A stretch of 36,398 bases of DNA from Ruminococcus sp. UBA1394 (GTDB lineage: Bacteria > Bacillota > Clostridia > Oscillospirales > Ruminococcaceae), in assembly GCA_002305725.1 (NCBI GenBank), contig DBQM01000011.1, positions 1-36,398 on the forward strand. Direction: 5' to 3'. The notes below the pieces were generated by a model. The model made no database searches and was not told the DNA's origin. It saw nothing but the letters and a program-made list of their open reading frames with translations. The stretch's first letter is position 1, and every line of letters starts with the position of its first letter. The position numbers and the translations under genes were made by a program. Of this stretch, positions 8,660 to 15,733 are shown piece after piece.

Positions 8660-9994
8660 ATGACAGAAAAACTGACTGAGCTTTTAAAAGAGAAAAATTA
8701 CGTTAAAATAAAGTCAATAGTCCGGGATTTGTATCCGGCTGACCTTGCGGCACTTCTCGAAACTCTTGAACCCCGTGACATCACTCTGATATTCCGTCTG
8801 CTGCCAAAGGAACTTGCTGCCGAAACCTTCACATATATGGACAGCGACACACAGATGCACCTTATCAGCGGTTTCAGCGATAAGGAACTGAGAGAAGTCC
8901 TTGATGAGATATACGTCGATGATACTGTAGACATCATTGAGGAAATGCCGGCAAATGTTGTATCAAGAATTCTTCAGAATACTGACAGCGAAACACGCAA
9001 GCAGATTAATGCTATCCTTAATTATCCTGCTGACAGCGCCGGAAGTGTCATGACAACGGAGTATGTCTATCTTCATAAGGAAATGACCACCCGTGAAGCG
9101 CTTGAATGGATAAGAAAGGTCGGCGTTGTAAAGGAAACAATCTATACCTGTTATGTTACCGAAGCGAGAAAGCTTATAGGTTTTGTGACTATACTTGACC
9201 TTGTGACAGCAGACGAGGACGTAAAGATAAAAAATATAATGGACACCAATGTTATCTACGTCAATACTCATGAGGACAGAGAGGACGTTGCAAAGAAATT
9301 TTCCAAATATGATTTTCTTGCAATGCCTGTTGTTGACAATGACTGCCGAATTGTCGGAATCATCACATTCGACGATGTTCTGGACGTTATCCAGGAGGAA
9401 AACGAGGAGGACTTCTCCAAAATGGCTGCTATGGCGCCGGCTGAGGACGCATATTTCAAAACCTCAGTTTTCACCCATGCCAAAAACCGTATCGGCTGGC
9501 TTCTTATACTCATGTTTTCAGCTACCATAACCGGTTCTCTGCTCACACATTATGAGGAGGCATTTCAGGCGATACCTCTCCTTGTTTCGTTTATACCAAT
9601 GCTGATGTCAACCGGCGGAAACTGCGGTTCGCAAAGCTCCACAACCGTTATCAGAGGACTTGCAACTGAGGAAATTAAATTCCGTGACTTTTTCAAAGTC
9701 GTGTATAAAGAGTTCAGAATATCACTGCTTGTCAGCGTTATTCTTGCCCTTGCAAACGGTCTGAGAATTTTCATATTCTACGACCACGATATTCAGCTTT
9801 CTCTGACAATTGCCCTTTCGATAATCGGTACTGTCATAATTTCAAAGTTTATCGGCTGTGTACTGCCGCTGCTTGCAAAGCGTGTAAAGCTTGACCCGGC
9901 ACTTATGGCGACGCCGCTTATCAGTACTATTGTTGACACCTGTTCAATGCTTATCTATTTCTCAATAGCAACAATGATTTTTCCACAGCTTTAA
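8660..9994 (+). CDS. mgtE: Magnesium transporter MgtE
   Basis: Mg2+-gated channel for Mg2+ entry. The 444-residue protein has the MgtE N domain (about 10-115), two CBS domains (about 125-250) and a C-terminal membrane domain of about five helices (275-444) containing the conserved STGGNCGSQSST stretch and an Asp in STIVDTCS, where the pore-selecting Asp is expected. The cytosolic domains sense intracellular Mg2+ in characterised members. The ATG at 8660 is chosen because GGAGG (8647-8651) is 8 bases upstream. The frame stays open back to 8594, but that would place codons inside the terminator hairpin. Expression should fall at high Mg2+ through the M-box. Confidence 0.95.
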   Translation: MTEKLTELLKEKNYVKIKSIVRDLYPADLAALLETLEPRDITLIFRLLPKELAAETFTYMDSDTQMHLISGFSDKELREVLDEIYVDDTVDIIEEMPANVVSRILQNTDSETRKQINAILNYPADSAGSVMTTEYVYLHKEMTTREALEWIRKVGVVKETIYTCYVTEARKLIGFVTILDLVTADEDVKIKNIMDTNVIYVNTHEDREDVAKKFSKYDFLAMPVVDNDCRIVGIITFDDVLDVIQEENEEDFSKMAAMAPAEDAYFKTSVFTHAKNRIGWLLILMFSATITGSLLTHYEEAFQAIPLLVSFIPMLMSTGGNCGSQSSTTVIRGLATEEIKFRDFFKVVYKEFRISLLVSVILALANGLRIFIFYDHDIQLSLTIALSIIGTVIISKFIGCVLPLLAKRVKLDPALMATPLISTIVDTCSMLIYFSIATMIFPQL

Positions 9995-10001
9995 TTTACA
10001 G

Positions 10002-10030
10002 ATACTGCCTTAACAGGGCAGTATTTTTTA
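10002..10030 (+). terminator. Terminator of mgtE
   Basis: An 8-bp stem, ATACTGCC (10002-10009) with GGCAGTAT (10017-10024), is followed by TTTTTTA, starting seven bases after the mgtE stop codon. Confidence 0.88.
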
Positions 10031-10048
10031 TTTTCCAGAATTCCGATA

Positions 10049-10077
10049 TTGCATTTTTTGAGGAATTATGTTAAAAT
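10049..10077 (+). promoter_or_regulatory. Promoter of the small peptide-LCP operon
   Basis: TTGCAT (10049-10054), a 17-base spacer and TAAAAT (10072-10077) preceded by TGT, an extended -10. Confidence 0.72.
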
Positions 10078-10113
10078 GTAATTTAAAGTGTATATAAACA
10101 ACAGGAGGCAGAA

Positions 10114-10209
10114 ATGAAAAATAAAAGTTTGTTAATGAGAATAGCAGTTATTGTTATGGTGGCTGTTATACTGATTGGTTTTGTGCTTCTGCCGCTTCTC
10201 AGTCGTTAA
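10114..10209 (+). CDS. 31-residue single-span membrane peptide
   Basis: A short reading frame with AGGAGG (10103-10108) five bases before its ATG. The product begins with a basic stretch (MKNKSLLMR), continues as one long hydrophobic helix (about residues 10-28) and ends in Ser-Arg. It sits between an extended -10 promoter and the LCP gene, 18 bases from that gene's start, so the two are probably co-transcribed. I do not recognise the family. Good translation signals and operon position support a real gene. Possible roles are a small membrane partner of the LCP protein or a leader peptide, but nothing in the sequence decides. Confidence 0.65.
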   Translation: MKNKSLLMRIAVIVMVAVILIGFVLLPLLSR

Positions 10210-10227
10210 GGTCGGGAGGTAAATAAT

Positions 10228-11676
10228 ATGTCAGAACACAATAAAAGAGATAAGGATTCATACGCAAAAGATACCCTTGCATTCACAGTTCCGCCGGAAG
10301 AACGCAGACGCCCGCAGAACAGATATCCGCAGGAACAGTATAATCAGAATTACTATCCGAACGGGCAATACCCTCAGGGCGATTACTCCTATGAGCAATA
10401 TCCCCAGGGTCAGCATTATCAGGGGCAGAACTATCCCCCGAATCAGCAGTATCCGCAGGGACAGCCAAGACCACAGGTTCAGCGAACACAGCAGGGACAA
10501 CAACGACCACAAGGTCAGCGTCCACCACAGAATCAGCAAAGACCACAGGGACAGCGTCCACCACAGAATCAGCAAAGATCACAAGGTCAACGCCCTCAGC
10601 AAGGGCAACAAAGACCACAAGGTCAGCGTCCTCCGCAAAGACAGCAATCTGCTCAGAGAAAAGCACCGGCAAATCAGCCAAAGAGAACCCAGCCGGCAAA
10701 GCCAAAACCGGTAAAGCAGAAAAAGCACCGCAGAACGGGCTGCCTTACAAAAATAATAATTTCCTTGCTCAGCCTGCTGATACTGTTATTTGTGATATAC
10801 TCAGCAATTTCATGGTCATTGATAAGCAAGGTAAATGTTGTTGACACAGGAGAACGTCTGACGCCGTCACACACTCTTTACAGTTCTTCATCAGTCAGAA
10901 ACATTCTTCTTATCGGCTCTGACTCACGAGGTGAAGACAGAGGACGTTCCGACTCTATGATACTTCTGTCGATAAACAGCAGTACAAACAAGATATCCCT
11001 TGTTTCACTTATGCGTGATTCCTATGTACAGATTCCGGGTTACGGCGGGGACAAGCTTAATGCTGCCTATTCCTACGGCGGTCCGGAACTGTTAATGGAT
11101 ACAATTGAAGAAAATTTCTATATTGAAATAGACGATTATTTCATGGTGAATTTCATTTCCTTTGCAAATATTGTTGACGCAGTAGGCGGTGTTGAGATCG
11201 AAGTCAGTGATGATGAGGCGGACGCCATAAACGTTATGCTTGACAGCAAAGAGGGCAACACACTTTTCGGTGTGCCGGACGAAAGCGACTACTTAAACGG
11301 CGGCGGTACATACAAGCTTAACGGCAAGCAGGCTTTGTGCTATTCACGTTTAAGATATGTAGGAAATGCCGATTTTGAGCGTACTGAAAGACAGCGTAAG
11401 GTCCTTACGGAAATAATTAAAAGCGCCGGAACTACAAACCCATTTAAGCTGGGAAAATCCGCAAAGGATGTTCTTCCGTCAATGGATACAAATATGAGCA
11501 AAATGAGTATGTATCTCCTCTCACTTCGTCTGCCGTCACTCCTTATCGGGTACGACATTGAACAGGTGAGAATACCGGCAGAGGATACCTACTGGGGTTC
11601 AACGATTGACGGTCAGTCAGTGCTTGAAATTGACATTGACGCTAATCTTGATATAATTGAAAATGAGCTTTACTGA
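10228..11676 (+). CDS. LytR-CpsA-Psr (LCP) family cell-wall ligase with Gln/Pro-rich cytoplasmic tail
   Basis: LCP enzymes transfer teichoic acid or polysaccharide from lipid carriers to peptidoglycan on the outer membrane face. The 482-residue protein has a long N-terminal cytoplasmic region (1-165) rich in Gln, Pro, Arg and Tyr, one transmembrane helix (about 172-197) and an extracellular LCP domain (about 220-420). The domain shows NILLIGSDSR, GRSDSMILLS and LMRDSYVQIP, carrying the Asp and Arg residues that bind the pyrophosphate lipid in this family. The tail contains four 12-residue tandem repeats (93-140). GGGAGG lies upstream of the ATG. The C-terminal part after the domain is short. 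The exact substrate cannot be told. Confidence 0.92.
   Translation: MSEHNKRDKDSYAKDTLAFTVPPEERRRPQNRYPQEQYNQNYYPNGQYPQGDYSYEQYPQGQHYQGQNYPPNQQYPQGQPRPQVQRTQQGQQRPQGQRPPQNQQRPQGQRPPQNQQRSQGQRPQQGQQRPQGQRPPQRQQSAQRKAPANQPKRTQPAKPKPVKQKKHRRTGCLTKIIISLLSLLILLFVIYSAISWSLISKVNVVDTGERLTPSHTLYSSSSVRNILLIGSDSRGEDRGRSDSMILLSINSSTNKISLVSLMRDSYVQIPGYGGDKLNAAYSYGGPELLMDTIEENFYIEIDDYFMVNFISFANIVDAVGGVEIEVSDDEADAINVMLDSKEGNTLFGVPDESDYLNGGGTYKLNGKQALCYSRLRYVGNADFERTERQRKVLTEIIKSAGTTNPFKLGKSAKDVLPSMDTNMSKMSMYLLSLRLPSLLIGYDIEQVRIPAEDTYWGSTIDGQSVLEIDIDANLDIIENELY
10504..10647 (+). repeat. Four tandem 36-bp repeats inside the LCP gene
   Basis: Four contiguous in-frame units begin at 10504, 10540, 10576 and 10612. 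They encode variants of RPQGQRPPQNQQ. The first two encode identical residues and differ at a few third-codon positions. They lie in the cytoplasmic tail and probably vary in copy number between strains. Confidence 0.9.
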
Positions 11677-11696
11677 TAAAAGCACCATAAAAAAGT

Positions 11697-11733
11697 ATAA
11701 CCTGAGAAGTTATTTTTCTCAGGTTATTTTTGT
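11697..11733 (+). terminator. Terminator of the LCP gene
   Basis: A 12-bp perfect stem, ATAACCTGAGAA (11697-11708) with TTCTCAGGTTAT (11716-11727), is followed by TTTTGT. It may also stop the convergent kinase transcript. Confidence 0.88.
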
Positions 11734-11768
11734 AAAAATTGAGTTTTAACAGTTTGATAAATTGGAAT

Positions 11769-12302
11769 TTAACACGTTGAAATAATTTTCATAGTTTCGT
11801 TGATTATATCCTCAAGTTTCTTTGCTCCGTCAATCACATAATCAGAAGTTGGTAAAATATCTGTTTGCATTTGAACATAACAATTTCTTGTAAAGTTCAA
11901 GTATGTATTCATTTCATTATGGATATCATCCGCAGAAGATTCTTTCATATCTCTAAGCACTCTTCGAGCCATTGCGATGTCTAATGGCGTATCAATAAAT
12001 ATACAGCAGTCCAGATAATCTTTCATCATTTTATTCTGATATGCAAACGGATAATCCAACAGCAGATAATCATACTCTCCGCTGTCGATAATTCTTTCAA
12101 CATCTGCTTTTAATGGTGATAGGTCCCATGCATTATAATATTCTTCACGTTTCGATACCCATTTGGTAAAGTCGTCGACTTCTCCATCGAATGAGTAGTC
12201 ATCAAAGTGAAGCGAGGTTGTTCTTGGTAACATATCTTTAATTGCATTGACAACAGTTGTTTTTCCGCCTGCTGTCACAGCTCCGATAGCTATTATTTTC
12301 AT
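11769..12302 (-). CDS. Uridine-kinase-like P-loop phosphotransferase
   Basis: A 177-residue P-loop kinase of unknown substrate. Walker A is GAVTAGGKT (7-15). HFDDYSFDG (about 32-40) resembles the substrate-side Asp motif of uridine and pantothenate kinases, YLLLDYPFAYQN contains the Walker B strand, and AMARRVLRD resembles a lid with arginines. It is shorter than uridine kinase (about 210 residues), so a small nucleoside or metabolite kinase is likely. AGGAG lies 8 bases before the ATG and the gene has its own promoter. It is visibly more AT-rich than most neighbours and stands alone, which could mean recent acquisition; this is an inference. Confidence 0.75.
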   Translation of the reverse strand: MKIIAIGAVTAGGKTTVVNAIKDMLPRTTSLHFDDYSFDGEVDDFTKWVSKREEYYNAWDLSPLKADVERIIDSGEYDYLLLDYPFAYQNKMMKDYLDCCIFIDTPLDIAMARRVLRDMKESSADDIHNEMNTYLNFTRNCYVQMQTDILPTSDYVIDGAKKLEDIINETMKIISTC

Positions 12303-12339
12303 TGCTTACTCCTATAAATTCCGATTTATCGCTAAGTTT

Positions 12340-12368
12340 ATTATATCACAGACACTGCGCAAAATCAA
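12340..12368 (-). promoter_or_regulatory. Promoter of the P-loop kinase gene
   Basis: On the minus strand TTGATT (12363-12368), a 17-base spacer and TATAAT (12340-12345) preceded by TGA, an extended -10. Confidence 0.78.
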
Positions 12369-12372
12369 ACAC

Positions 12373-12406
12373 AAAGCCGTTTCCGAAAAAAATCAGAAAC
12401 GGCTTT
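12373..12406 (-). terminator. Terminator after the glnA-ANTAR operon
   Basis: An 11-bp stem, AAAGCCGTTTC (12373-12383) with GAAACGGCTTT (12396-12406), begins right after the regulator's stop codon. The T-run is better on the plus strand than on the minus strand (TTTGTGTTTGATTTT), so it may work in both directions. Confidence 0.75.
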
Positions 12407-12408
12407 TT

Positions 12409-12978
12409 TCATTGCTCATAAGTTGAGAGGATATTAAGAGCAACTTCTTTTCTTGTCTGTCTTGTATCCATAGCCTGCTTTTCTATATATCTGTGAGCCT
12501 GCGGCTCGGAAAATTTCAGATACTGAATAAGGCAGCATTTTGCTCTGTTTACAAGACGTATTTCTTCAATTTTTGTCTGAAGCTTGAAGTTTTCTGTCTG
12601 AAGTCCCAGCATTCTTGAACGTGTTGCAGAAACAAGCTTTACGGACTGATGAAAAATTGCTTTGTTGACAGGTTTCGGAATAACGCATACACCGTAACAG
12701 CTGAGTTTGTCGGAAACATCATCGGCAATATCCGATTTGCAGATAAGAATAATTCCGGAATTGGATGACTCTGCCGCTTTGACCGAAAATTCATGTCCGA
12801 ATTCATCAGACAGAGGTGTATTGATGACGATAAGTTCATATTCAGTCTGGTCAATACATCGTCTTGCATCATTTCCGCTGTTTGTATTGGTTATCTGAGA
12901 ATACCCTGACACCTTTAAAAGCTGTGAAAGAAGTTCAATCCCCTTATCAGAACCCGATGCTAACAGCACTCTGCCCAT
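12409..12978 (-). CDS. ANTAR-domain response-regulator-like protein
   Basis: Predicted RNA-binding antitermination regulator. A receiver-like N-terminal domain (about 1-115, beginning GRVLLASGS) is followed by a coiled-coil stretch (about 120-140) and a C-terminal ANTAR domain (about 135-185; LVNRAKCCLIQYLKFSEPQAHRYI is the recognisable region, with the family's conserved Ala). The receiver seems degenerate: the usual acidic pocket after the first strand reads ASGSDKG, so phosphorylation is doubtful. The start is taken at ATG 12978; a GTG at 12987 is possible but leaves only two bases after the weak AAAAGG site. The gene follows glutamine synthetase closely, an arrangement known in clostridia, pointing to a role in nitrogen control. 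Confidence 0.85.
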   Translation of the reverse strand: MGRVLLASGSDKGIELLSQLLKVSGYSQITNTNSGNDARRCIDQTEYELIVINTPLSDEFGHEFSVKAAESSNSGIILICKSDIADDVSDKLSCYGVCVIPKPVNKAIFHQSVKLVSATRSRMLGLQTENFKLQTKIEEIRLVNRAKCCLIQYLKFSEPQAHRYIEKQAMDTRQTRKEVALNILSTYEQ

Positions 12979-12993
12979 AAAATTCACAACCTT

Positions 12994-14286
12994 TTAAATA
13001 GTTTTAAAATAATATTCATCTTCAAATGCAGGCTTGTCTATTGCAGAATTATATTCAGCAAGGTCATATTCAAGCTTTTTGATAACTGCCTCGTGAATTT
13101 CAGGAGCAAGGTTCTTTCTTACAAATTCACTGGACTTCGCAAGTTCAATCGCCTCTTCAAGAGATGACGGCAGCTCGGCAAAATTACCGGTAGCGGAATT
13201 TGTAAAGGTATCTTCCCCCAGTACCTCACGGTTTTCAATGCCCTCAAAGCCTGCGGCAAGCAAAAGCTTGAACACAATATACGGATTGCAGGCGGCGTCG
13301 GCAGAACGTACTTCAATCCTCGGGTGCTTTCCTCCGGCAGTATAAGGTATTCTGATAAGCTGAGAGTGGTTTTCAAAGGACCAGTTTACATACTTGGGAG
13401 CAAAATCCTCACCGAATCTCTTGTATGAATTTGTAACAGGATTAAGGAAACAGGTTATCTCACGAATTCTGTTTAAAATACCTGCAATAAAATGACTTCC
13501 CTTTTCAGTCTGTTTTTCCGCAGACGGCGAAAACAGGAATTCTCCCCCGTCCTTGACAGCAATACTTATATGCAGACCGCAGCCCGGTTTTTTCTCGATA
13601 GGCTTAGGCATAAATGTCGCATACAGACCGTTCTGAGCGGCGATATTCTTTACAACCGTCTTATAGTATACCATATTGTCCGCAGCAGTCAGAGCATCGC
13701 TTCTGATAAAGTCAATCTCATTCTGTCCCGGACCGTGTGTATGCCTTGAACTCTGCGGATTGAATCCCATTTCTTCAAGAGAAAGGCAGATCTCACGCCT
13801 TACATTTTCGCATTTGTCAAGCGGGGCAATATCAAGATAGCTTGCACGGTCGTGAGGAACCTTTGTCGGTTCTCCCTCGTCGTCGGTATTGAAAAGGTAA
13901 AACTCACATTTTGTACCGATCTCGCAGGAGTAATTCTTCTTACGCATTTTTTCAATGTAATTGCTGAGCTCAGCTCTCAGATCACCCTTATACGGAGTAC
14001 CATCGGTACATCTGATATTGCAGAAAAATCTGATAACTCTTCCCGACTTCGGACGCCACGGCAGTACCGAAAGGGTTGATATATCAGGGAAAAGCAGAAG
14101 GTCCGAATGACAGCCTGCAAGTGTTGTTGCGTCAAAGGCAATGCCATGCTCAAATGCGTGTGAAAGCTGGTCTGGCATAATTGCGATATTTTTAAGCTGA
14201 CCGTAAATGTCAGTAAATGTCAGTCTTATAAACTTAACGTCATTTTCTTCCACAAAACTTAATATTTCTTTTGGAGAATAATTCAT
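12994..14286 (-). CDS. glnA: Glutamine synthetase, type I family
   Basis: Makes glutamine from glutamate, ammonia and ATP. The 430-residue protein has the N-terminal beta-grasp domain (about 1-100) and the catalytic domain. Active-site stretches are EIGTKCEFYLF (metal Glu), GPGQNEIDF (metal and ammonia site), KPGCGLHISIAV in place of the more usual GSGMHxHxS, and EVRSADAACNPY for glutamate binding. The NRSA-type loop is replaced by ENHSQ, so this is a divergent subclass, but the catalytic acids seem intact. GGAGC precedes the ATG. A near-consensus promoter lies upstream, and an ANTAR regulator follows in the same operon. A divergent relative acting on another amine cannot be fully excluded. 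Confidence 0.88.
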   Translation of the reverse strand: MNYSPKEILSFVEENDVKFIRLTFTDIYGQLKNIAIMPDQLSHAFEHGIAFDATTLAGCHSDLLLFPDISTLSVLPWRPKSGRVIRFFCNIRCTDGTPYKGDLRAELSNYIEKMRKKNYSCEIGTKCEFYLFNTDDEGEPTKVPHDRASYLDIAPLDKCENVRREICLSLEEMGFNPQSSRHTHGPGQNEIDFIRSDALTAADNMVYYKTVVKNIAAQNGLYATFMPKPIEKKPGCGLHISIAVKDGGEFLFSPSAEKQTEKGSHFIAGILNRIREITCFLNPVTNSYKRFGEDFAPKYVNWSFENHSQLIRIPYTAGGKHPRIEVRSADAACNPYIVFKLLLAAGFEGIENREVLGEDTFTNSATGNFAELPSSLEEAIELAKSSEFVRKNLAPEIHEAVIKKLEYDLAEYNSAIDKPAFEDEYYFKTI

Positions 14287-14360
14287 ATTAAAGCTCCATT
14301 CTCAGCCTGTATAAATTTTTTCCTGTATTCCGGCTGCAAATACAGTAATACACTCTTTAT

Positions 14361-14389
14361 ATTATACAACATTTTCTGCAAATTGTAAA
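14361..14389 (-). promoter_or_regulatory. Promoter of the glnA-ANTAR operon
   Basis: On the minus strand TTTACA (14384-14389), a 17-base spacer and TATAAT (14361-14366). The leader of about 70 bases contains a hairpin pairing CTGTATT with AATACAG and an overlapping alternative pairing of CAGCC with GGCTG just before the ribosome site. The 180-base gap up to hflX holds only this and the hflX terminator. Confidence 0.85.
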
Positions 14390-14435
14390 GTTGCTGTAAC
14401 AAATAAAAAGAAATTATTGCCTCAAACTTTATTTA

Positions 14436-14468
14436 ATAAAGAAATGAGCACTTCTTTTGAAATGCTCA
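14436..14468 (-). terminator. Terminator of hflX
   Basis: A 10-bp stem with one T-G wobble (TGAGCATTTC with GAAGTGCTCA on the minus strand, 14445-14468) is followed by TTTCTTTATT. The hflX stop codon forms the start of the stem. Confidence 0.78.
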
Positions 14469-15722
14469 GTCATTAACAGTATATCCCTCCACAAGATAAA
14501 GCTGTTTTACATCAACAAGTGCGTCTATCAGCGTACCCTCCGGTGTATACTCCTCAGAGAAAATCTTTCCCTCAGTGCGAATTGCTCCGATAACAGAGGT
14601 CTTGTCATAGGGGATAAGGAATTTCCGGCGTACTGCCGTTTCGGGCAGATTTTTTGCTATACATTCAAGCAGCGAATCAAAGCCTGTCTTATTCTTCGCT
14701 GAAATAATGACTGTCTTGTCATCATGGGGGATATTTTCAGCGTTTTCCAGCCTGTCAGCTTTGTTGAAAACACGGATTTTCGGTATATCCGCACAGCCTA
14801 AGTCGTTCAGCAGAGAGTCGGTGACGTCTGCCTGTTCAAGACCGTCCTCAGCGCTTATATCTATGATATTTATGATAATATCAGCACTTTCTGCCTCTTC
14901 AAGAGTACTCTTAAAAGCCTCCACAAGCTGATGTGGCAGTCTGCGTATCAGTCCGACTGTGTCCACAAGCATTATACTTCTTCCGTCCGGCAGTTCCAGC
15001 ATTCTTGACGTGATATCAAGGGTTGCGAAAAGTTTATTTTCCGCAAGTACTCCGGCGTCTGTCAGGGCATTGAGCAATGTTGACTTTCCAACGTTTGTGT
15101 ACCCCACAATCGCACCGGTCAGAATATTGTCCTTTTTGCGCCTTGCACGGTGAAGCTCTCTTCTCTTTTCAAGCTTTTTCAGCTGTTCTGTAAGAGTTTC
15201 AATGCGTGTTCTGATGTGACGTCTGTCCGTTTCAAGCTTTGATTCGCCCGGACCTCTTGTACCGATACCGCCCCCAAGCCTTGACATTTCAACACCCCGT
15301 CCGGCAAGGTGTGCAAGCCTGTACTTGTTCTGAGCAAGCTCCACCTGTATTCTTCCCTCTTTGGTAAGCGCTCTCTGGGCGAAAATGTCAAGTATAAGCG
15401 TAGTACGGTCGATAACCTGTACATCAAGGATATTTTCAATGTTTTTAGTCTGGTTTGCGGTCAGCTCGCAGTCGAAAATGGCAAGGTTTATGTCCATGCT
15501 TTTCACGTTCTCCGCAATTTCCTCCAGTCTGCCTGCACCAACACAGGTGGCGCTGTCATAAGCCGGACGCTTCTGAATGGAGTAAAAAACCGTTTCAACT
15601 CCGGCAGTCTGCGCCAGTTCCTCAAGTTCCCTTATGGAAAGCTCCGCATCAAATTCACCTGTGTCCGCACTTATCAGTACTGCCCTGTACTCGCTTTCCT
15701 TTTCTATCATCTGATTTTCCAT
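14466..15722 (-). CDS. hflX: Ribosome-associated GTPase HflX
   Basis: Translational GTPase that binds stalled or heat-damaged 70S ribosomes and splits them; some homologues give macrolide or lincosamide resistance. The 418 residues show the N-terminal HflX domain (about 15-125), the conserved GGGIGTRGPGESKLE linker (about 150-164), a basic helical stretch (170-196) and a GTPase domain with GYTNVGKST (207-215), DTVG, NKAD and SAK motifs. The ATG at 15722 follows a GGAGG site by five bases. It lies 11 bases after the GTPase-RNase fusion gene, so both are almost surely on one transcript, pairing two ribosome-directed factors. Confidence 0.95.
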   Translation of the reverse strand: MENQMIEKESEYRAVLISADTGEFDAELSIRELEELAQTAGVETVFYSIQKRPAYDSATCVGAGRLEEIAENVKSMDINLAIFDCELTANQTKNIENILDVQVIDRTTLILDIFAQRALTKEGRIQVELAQNKYRLAHLAGRGVEMSRLGGGIGTRGPGESKLETDRRHIRTRIETLTEQLKKLEKRRELHRARRKKDNILTGAIVGYTNVGKSTLLNALTDAGVLAENKLFATLDITSRMLELPDGRSIMLVDTVGLIRRLPHQLVEAFKSTLEEAESADIIINIIDISAEDGLEQADVTDSLLNDLGCADIPKIRVFNKADRLENAENIPHDDKTVIISAKNKTGFDSLLECIAKNLPETAVRRKFLIPYDKTSVIGAIRTEGKIFSEEYTPEGTLIDALVDVKQLYLVEGYTVND

Positions 15723-15733
15723 AGTACCTCCGT

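Noticed and set aside
10504..10647. CRISPR array
   Set aside because: Units are contiguous with no unique spacers and are in frame with a protein.
10258..10714. Three other open frames over the LCP repeat
   Set aside because: The CAG/CCA-rich repeat lacks stops in several frames; only the LCP frame continues into a conserved domain.
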